NCBI GenBank assembly: GCA_964434955.1
Contig: CAYSXI010000064.1
Location: forward strand, 1 to 26,274
Length of the DNA stretch: 26,274 bases
Direction: 5' to 3'
From: JANQLU01 sp964434955
GTDB lineage: Bacteria; Planctomycetota; Planctomycetia; Pirellulales; Pirellulaceae
Part shown: piece by piece, positions 23,063 to 26,274 of the stretch
Numbering within the stretch: the stretch's first letter is position 1
How the letters are laid out: each line of letters starts with the position of its first letter
Notes under the pieces: generated by a model
Database searches by the model: none
Told to the model about the DNA's origin: nothing
The model's input: only the letters and a program-made list of their open reading frames with translations
Position numbers and translations under genes: made by a program

Positions 23063-24394
23063 ATGCGTCTTGGAATGATGATGAAATTGCTTTTCTCGGC
23101 CCTGGCTGTTTTGGCCATGGGCAATGGGTTGATTGTTCGTGCAACCGCTCAGGATGCCAAAGCGGCCAATCTTCTGGATGATCCCAAGAAAGTGATTCTT
23201 CGATTCGAAATTCAATTTCCGGACCGGATCAAGCCGCCGAAAGCGGATGCGCTGGACCAAAAAGCAAAGGCTGATCTGGCTGCCCAGAACAAGGTCGATT
23301 CGAATGACGGTAAAACCGGGGACGCTTCGAAGGGAGGCAGTAGGCAAGGCGACGAGAAGAAAACGGACGGCAAACAGGGGGTCGATAAAACAGGCGGCAA
23401 AAAACAATCCGCGGATGCCGACGGCAAGGCTGGCGATGGCAAATCTGGTGAAGGCAAGGCTGGTGACGGCAAGGCGGCGGATACGAACAAGACGGGAACC
23501 AACCAAGGCGATTCCAATAACGCAATTAACGGAACTGGGAAAAAAGCGGACAGTTCCAGCCAGGTTCCCAAGCCAAGCACCCAAACAGGTTCCCCGGGCG
23601 TCAACATCAAGGACGCGCTCGGCGGCGGTCTTTCCAACTTGACACAGGATAATCCGAAACAGCAGGATTCCAAGACGCTCACGCTACCTTCGGCGACCGA
23701 TGATCAAAGCAACCGGATGGGCATCGGCGGAAACCAAGTCGAGATTCCGAAAAACCTCGGCGTCGACGTGAATCCACAGCGTAGGCCTTTCATCGAAATC
23801 TTGGCGGATGGAACGGTTAATTGCGGAGTGATTCGACAGGGTGCAGTCGCCGCAACTTCCAAGTTGACGGAAGAACAAATTCAGAACTTGATGCGCTTCA
23901 TTGTTGACGAGCGAAAGTTTTTTGAGATTGACGAAGCAAAAATTGCGTCGGCAATGTCGGAGAAAGAACTCGACACTCGCAACTTTTCAAATTATCGACT
24001 GATGGTTTCCTATGGCGGGAAAGAGCGAACGATCAACGTAACGGGGGTTCGTTCTTTGGCCCGGGCATTTCCAGAATTGGAGCCACTGCAGCAAGCTTAC
24101 AAGATTGATCGTCGTCTGAATCAACTGTTTGTTACGGTCAATGTGGGTGGACGACAGAACATGTTTGAAATCTTGAAGCTCGTCAACGAACAGCTCAAGA
24201 AGCACAATGATTTGGCACCCGGGTTTGGTGTCGATGATGCCTCGTTCGTGGCCGTTTCACCGGATGGGAACATGCGGCTTACATTCGGCAAGTCGACCTA
24301 TGATGAGGATGGCGCGGAAAAGTTCCGCTATGTCGCCACATTCCGCAAAGTCGGGAATAACTACAAAGTCGCCATTTACGGGTACGGGAACTAG
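23063..24394 (+). CDS. Secreted protein with a Gly/Lys/Asp-rich linker, function unknown
   Basis: A 443-residue protein with a signal peptide (MKLLFSALAVLAMGNGLIV, likely cut near TAQ at residue 30). A short conserved-looking segment follows (KKVILRFEIQFPDRIKPP). About 110 residues (roughly 58-170) are very rich in Lys, Gly, Asp and Ser and probably disordered, including four 15-base DNA repeats. The C-terminal part (about 240-443) looks folded: PFIEILADGTVNCGVI, LTEEQIQNLMRFIVDERKFFEID, YRLMVSYGGKERTINVTGV, and a final strand-rich block ending YKVAIYGYGN. I know no function for this domain. It is likely exported and perhaps anchors or spaces the C-terminal domain away from a surface (inference). 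The ATG at 23063 directly follows a strong hairpin. It may be co-transcribed with the upstream gene. Confidence 0.8.
   Translation: MRLGMMMKLLFSALAVLAMGNGLIVRATAQDAKAANLLDDPKKVILRFEIQFPDRIKPPKADALDQKAKADLAAQNKVDSNDGKTGDASKGGSRQGDEKKTDGKQGVDKTGGKKQSADADGKAGDGKSGEGKAGDGKAADTNKTGTNQGDSNNAINGTGKKADSSSQVPKPSTQTGSPGVNIKDALGGGLSNLTQDNPKQQDSKTLTLPSATDDQSNRMGIGGNQVEIPKNLGVDVNPQRRPFIEILADGTVNCGVIRQGAVAATSKLTEEQIQNLMRFIVDERKFFEIDEAKIASAMSEKELDTRNFSNYRLMVSYGGKERTINVTGVRSLARAFPELEPLQQAYKIDRRLNQLFVTVNVGGRQNMFEILKLVNEQLKKHNDLAPGFGVDDASFVAVSPDGNMRLTFGKSTYDEDGAEKFRYVATFRKVGNNYKVAIYGYGN
23420..23479 (+). repeat. Four tandem 15-base units encoding G-rich pentapeptides
   Basis: Four adjacent imperfect units at 23420, 23435, 23450 and 23465 encode DGKAG, DGKSG, EGKAG and DGKAA. 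The pattern suggests growth by replication slippage in the linker of the secreted protein. Confidence 0.8.
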
Positions 24395-24620
24395 TTGGAT
24401 TCCCGGTGCATTCGCATATTCCGTGCACGGACGCCAACAATCGTTGGCAATTGAGGCTATCAGGAATCAGCCGATTTTTATAGAATTTGGCGATAGATTC
24501 GAAATCTAGACTGCACGCAATTCGCAGTGCCGCTGACGTGGATGGCTCGGCCCCAATTTGGGCTTGGAGCGTTGAAGCGGCGCTTTTCAGCTTCGATACA
24601 AGTTAGCCAATAGGCAAGAC

Positions 24621-26063
24621 ATGAGTGACTCAGGTAAAGACGATTCAAATCGGTGGCAGGAAATAGCCGACATTTTAGGCGCTGATAACCGCGACGAACT
24701 TTCAGATTTTTTTGGTGGCACAACCAATCGATCGGCCGATGAGAACGGCCCTGTTGAATTTGATGTCGTCGAAGATCCGATTGTCGAGGCCGAATCTCCA
24801 GTCGAACCGGCGGAGGTTGAAGCATGGGAAATGGAGACGGTTGAAATCGCTGAAACGGTGCAGCAGGCTGCAAGTCTCGCGACGGAATCGGCGGTAGAAC
24901 CCTCCGCAGATTCAGCCGAACCTGTCGCCGCCACGGAATCGGGCAACCAAGGTGAGAGCCAAACGTCGGCTGAACCAGCGAACGAGAATTTGGGTGGCCA
25001 TTGGTCGGACCTTGCCAGTGAGTTGGGTCTTGAGGTTCCGGATGAGCCGGCCGTCGAACCGGTCGTCGAGGCCGCGATTGACGCCGCCAAGTCTTCTCAA
25101 GACGAGCCGCCCAAGGCGGAGTCCAAGCCAGCAAAAAAAGGGCGTTCGAAAACGGCAAAACGCAGAAAAGAAAAAGCGGCTCCCAAGTCGGCTGAGCCAC
25201 CCGCTTCTCCAGCAGCAACTGGTGGATTCGGTGCCGGGATCATAGACGATTTGGCGAACCCGGCAGCGGAGTCGATCTTCGATTTGGCTCCCGAGGCGGA
25301 AGAGAAATCGGATTCTGTGCTCGGACAAATGTTTGTTCCTTCGAGCGAACCAATGGAAGACGAAAGCTCAACGCCCAAAATGGTCGACGATGTTTCCGGC
25401 TTTGGCGAAGGGTTGGATGACGAGGTAGCAGCCGAATTTGGAAGCGACGCGGCTTTGGAGGCAGAAGAGTCGGGGGATCCAGATGTGTCGGGGGATCCAG
25501 ATGTGATCGAATACGAGATTGAGGATCTTTCGGGTGCCGATTCAAAAGCGGATGAACGAAGGCAGCAACGGAAAGATCGTCGGGGACGTCGCTCTCGCGG
25601 TCGAGATAGCCGAGATAGCCGAGATGAATCCGAGGAGCGTTCAAGGTCTCGAAGAGAAAGTTCCAGTCGACGTGAGAAGTCGACGGATGAAGAGAAGTCG
25701 ACCAAGCCGGAACGAAGGCGTCGCAGGAAGAAGCAAGCCGAACCGAGTGCGGATTCCGAGGGATTTGCGGCTGACTTGGACGTTGAAGTCGATGAAGAAC
25801 GTGAAGATTCACGGCCTCCGAGAGAACCTCGACGGAAACCACGTCGTTCGGAGCGCAAGCGAAATGAAAGCCAATCAGAGCGCGATTCGGACGATGCCGA
25901 TTTCGATTCCGAATTGAATGAGGAAGTGTCGGACGGGAAAACAAAAAAGGGCAAAAAAAATATCCCGACTTGGGCCGAAGCCGTCGACACGATCGTCGAT
26001 GTCAACGTTGCTAATCGAAAAAAATCGTCGGGCCGCCGACGCCGCGGACGAAATCGAGATTAA
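24621..26063 (+). CDS. Highly charged, mostly disordered protein with an Arg/Ser-rich segment and Trp motifs
   Basis: A 480-residue protein without signal peptide or membrane helix, so probably cytoplasmic. Residues 23-158 are very acidic; 165-190 are Lys-rich; 200-300 are acidic again; 306-372 are basic with an Arg/Ser/Asp-rich stretch (RRSRGRDSRDSRDESEERSR within 321-343); 375-440 alternate acid and base; the last residues are SGRRRRGRNRD. Three short Trp-centred motifs stand out: WQEIADILG (12-20), WSDLASELG (128-136) and WAEAVDTIV (451-459), the last after the motif NIPT. Such composition suggests RNA or nucleoprotein binding and possibly assembly into condensates; this is inference. I recognise no named family. 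The ATG at 24621 has only a weak AGG upstream, and the 226-base upstream gap has no clear promoter (a TATAGAAT at 24479-24486 lacks a -35). A strong terminator follows. Confidence 0.78.
   Translation: MSDSGKDDSNRWQEIADILGADNRDELSDFFGGTTNRSADENGPVEFDVVEDPIVEAESPVEPAEVEAWEMETVEIAETVQQAASLATESAVEPSADSAEPVAATESGNQGESQTSAEPANENLGGHWSDLASELGLEVPDEPAVEPVVEAAIDAAKSSQDEPPKAESKPAKKGRSKTAKRRKEKAAPKSAEPPASPAATGGFGAGIIDDLANPAAESIFDLAPEAEEKSDSVLGQMFVPSSEPMEDESSTPKMVDDVSGFGEGLDDEVAAEFGSDAALEAEESGDPDVSGDPDVIEYEIEDLSGADSKADERRQQRKDRRGRRSRGRDSRDSRDESEERSRSRRESSSRREKSTDEEKSTKPERRRRRKKQAEPSADSEGFAADLDVEVDEEREDSRPPREPRRKPRRSERKRNESQSERDSDDADFDSELNEEVSDGKTKKGKKNIPTWAEAVDTIVDVNVANRKKSSGRRRRGRNRD
25469..25504 (+). 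repeat. Perfect two-copy 18-base tandem repeat inside the charged protein gene
   Basis: The 18-base unit beginning GTCGGGGGATCC is present at 25469-25486 and again, identically, at 25487-25504. It duplicates six residues (SGDPDV). Identical copies with no silent change suggest a recent slippage event. A 9-base repeat CGAGATAGC at 25602-25619 in the Arg/Ser-rich segment is similar. Confidence 0.9.
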
Positions 26064-26096
26064 AGACGATTCCGCTCTGAACCGAATCATTCCAAG

Positions 26097-26132
26097 ACGC
26101 CCAAGGTCATTTGAGCTTGGGCGTGTTTTTTT
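26097..26132 (+). terminator. Rho-independent terminator after the charged protein gene
   Basis: ACGCCCAAG (26097-26105) pairs perfectly with CTTGGGCGT (26116-26124) around a 10-base loop, followed by G and seven T (26126-26132). It lies 34 bases after the stop codon. Confidence 0.94.
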
Positions 26133-26274
26133 ATCCCATCCGGTTAATCTGCCTTTCAGCGAAATCTTACCCGAGCCGCGACTTGTCAGAGCCTTGACTT
26201 GGAAATGTCAGGGCAATGCCGAACAGGGAATGATTCTTCTCATTCTTGACGGTTCCTGGCCTTCTGGCTTGGGC
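26133..26274. other. Right-edge region without a supported gene
   Basis: No feature can be supported. An open frame from ATG 26230 runs to the edge (starting MILLILDGSW) but is only 15 codons and lacks a well-placed ribosome site, so it may or may not be the start of the next gene. Confidence 0.4.

Noticed and set aside
24433..24448. GCCAAC-AATC-GTTGGC hairpin after the 23063 gene
   Set aside because: Six pairs but no T-run on either side; not a convincing terminator and no known motif.
25097..26005. 302-residue Ser-rich open frame on the minus strand
   Set aside because: It is the reverse of the low-complexity Arg/Ser/Glu codons of the plus-strand gene; its composition follows from that.

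Overview
The window looks like a chromosomal segment of a planctomycete, probably a Pirellulales-type organism. This is inferred from gene content: a Ser/Thr kinase fused through one membrane helix to a WD40-like propeller and overlapping an ECF-type sigma factor; several secreted proteins with short signal peptides; a PQQ-like propeller protein; TlpA-like thioredoxin-fold proteins with long helical N-termini; and a YhaO/YhaN (SbcD/SbcC-like) pair. Base composition is moderate and codon use looks even throughout. I see no insertion sequence, prophage, CRISPR array, tRNA or rRNA.

Layout. 1-1052 (minus) is the N-terminal two thirds of a MurE-type Mur ligase cut by the window edge. Divergent from it, 1276-3868 (plus) holds a HTH-EIIA(PTS) fusion, a likely double pseudo-receiver protein and miaA. 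4050-6150 holds a secreted helical protein, closed by a clear terminator, and a beta-rich protein of unknown function. 6277-10324 is the two-gene kinase/sigma unit behind the best sigma70-like promoter in the window. aspS follows at 10431-12233. A convergent ankyrin-repeat gene (12283-13041, minus) is divergent from a secreted PQQ-like propeller gene (13145-14512). After a strong terminator and a 354-base gap with a strong hairpin comes a CGPC thioredoxin-fold gene (14936-16006). A bidirectional terminator separates it from the minus-strand yhaO-like/yhaN-like operon (20833 down to 16106). Divergent from that operon are a secreted protein with Asp-rich repeats and a thioredoxin-like domain without cysteines (21074-22993), a secreted protein with a Gly/Lys/Asp-rich linker (23063-24394), and a very charged, largely disordered protein with an Arg/Ser-rich segment (24621-26063), ended by a strong terminator.

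How the genes fit together. Housekeeping functions (murE, miaA, aspS) are interspersed with envelope proteins and signalling proteins. The least ordinary items are: a YhaO homologue that has lost four of eight expected metal ligands although its YhaN partner keeps its ATPase motifs; a cysteine-less TlpA-like domain in the same window as a normal CGPC one; the overlapping kinase-propeller/sigma pair; and the Arg/Ser-rich disordered protein with repeated Trp-centred motifs. No wholly new multi-gene system is evident. All family assignments come from motif recognition by eye.
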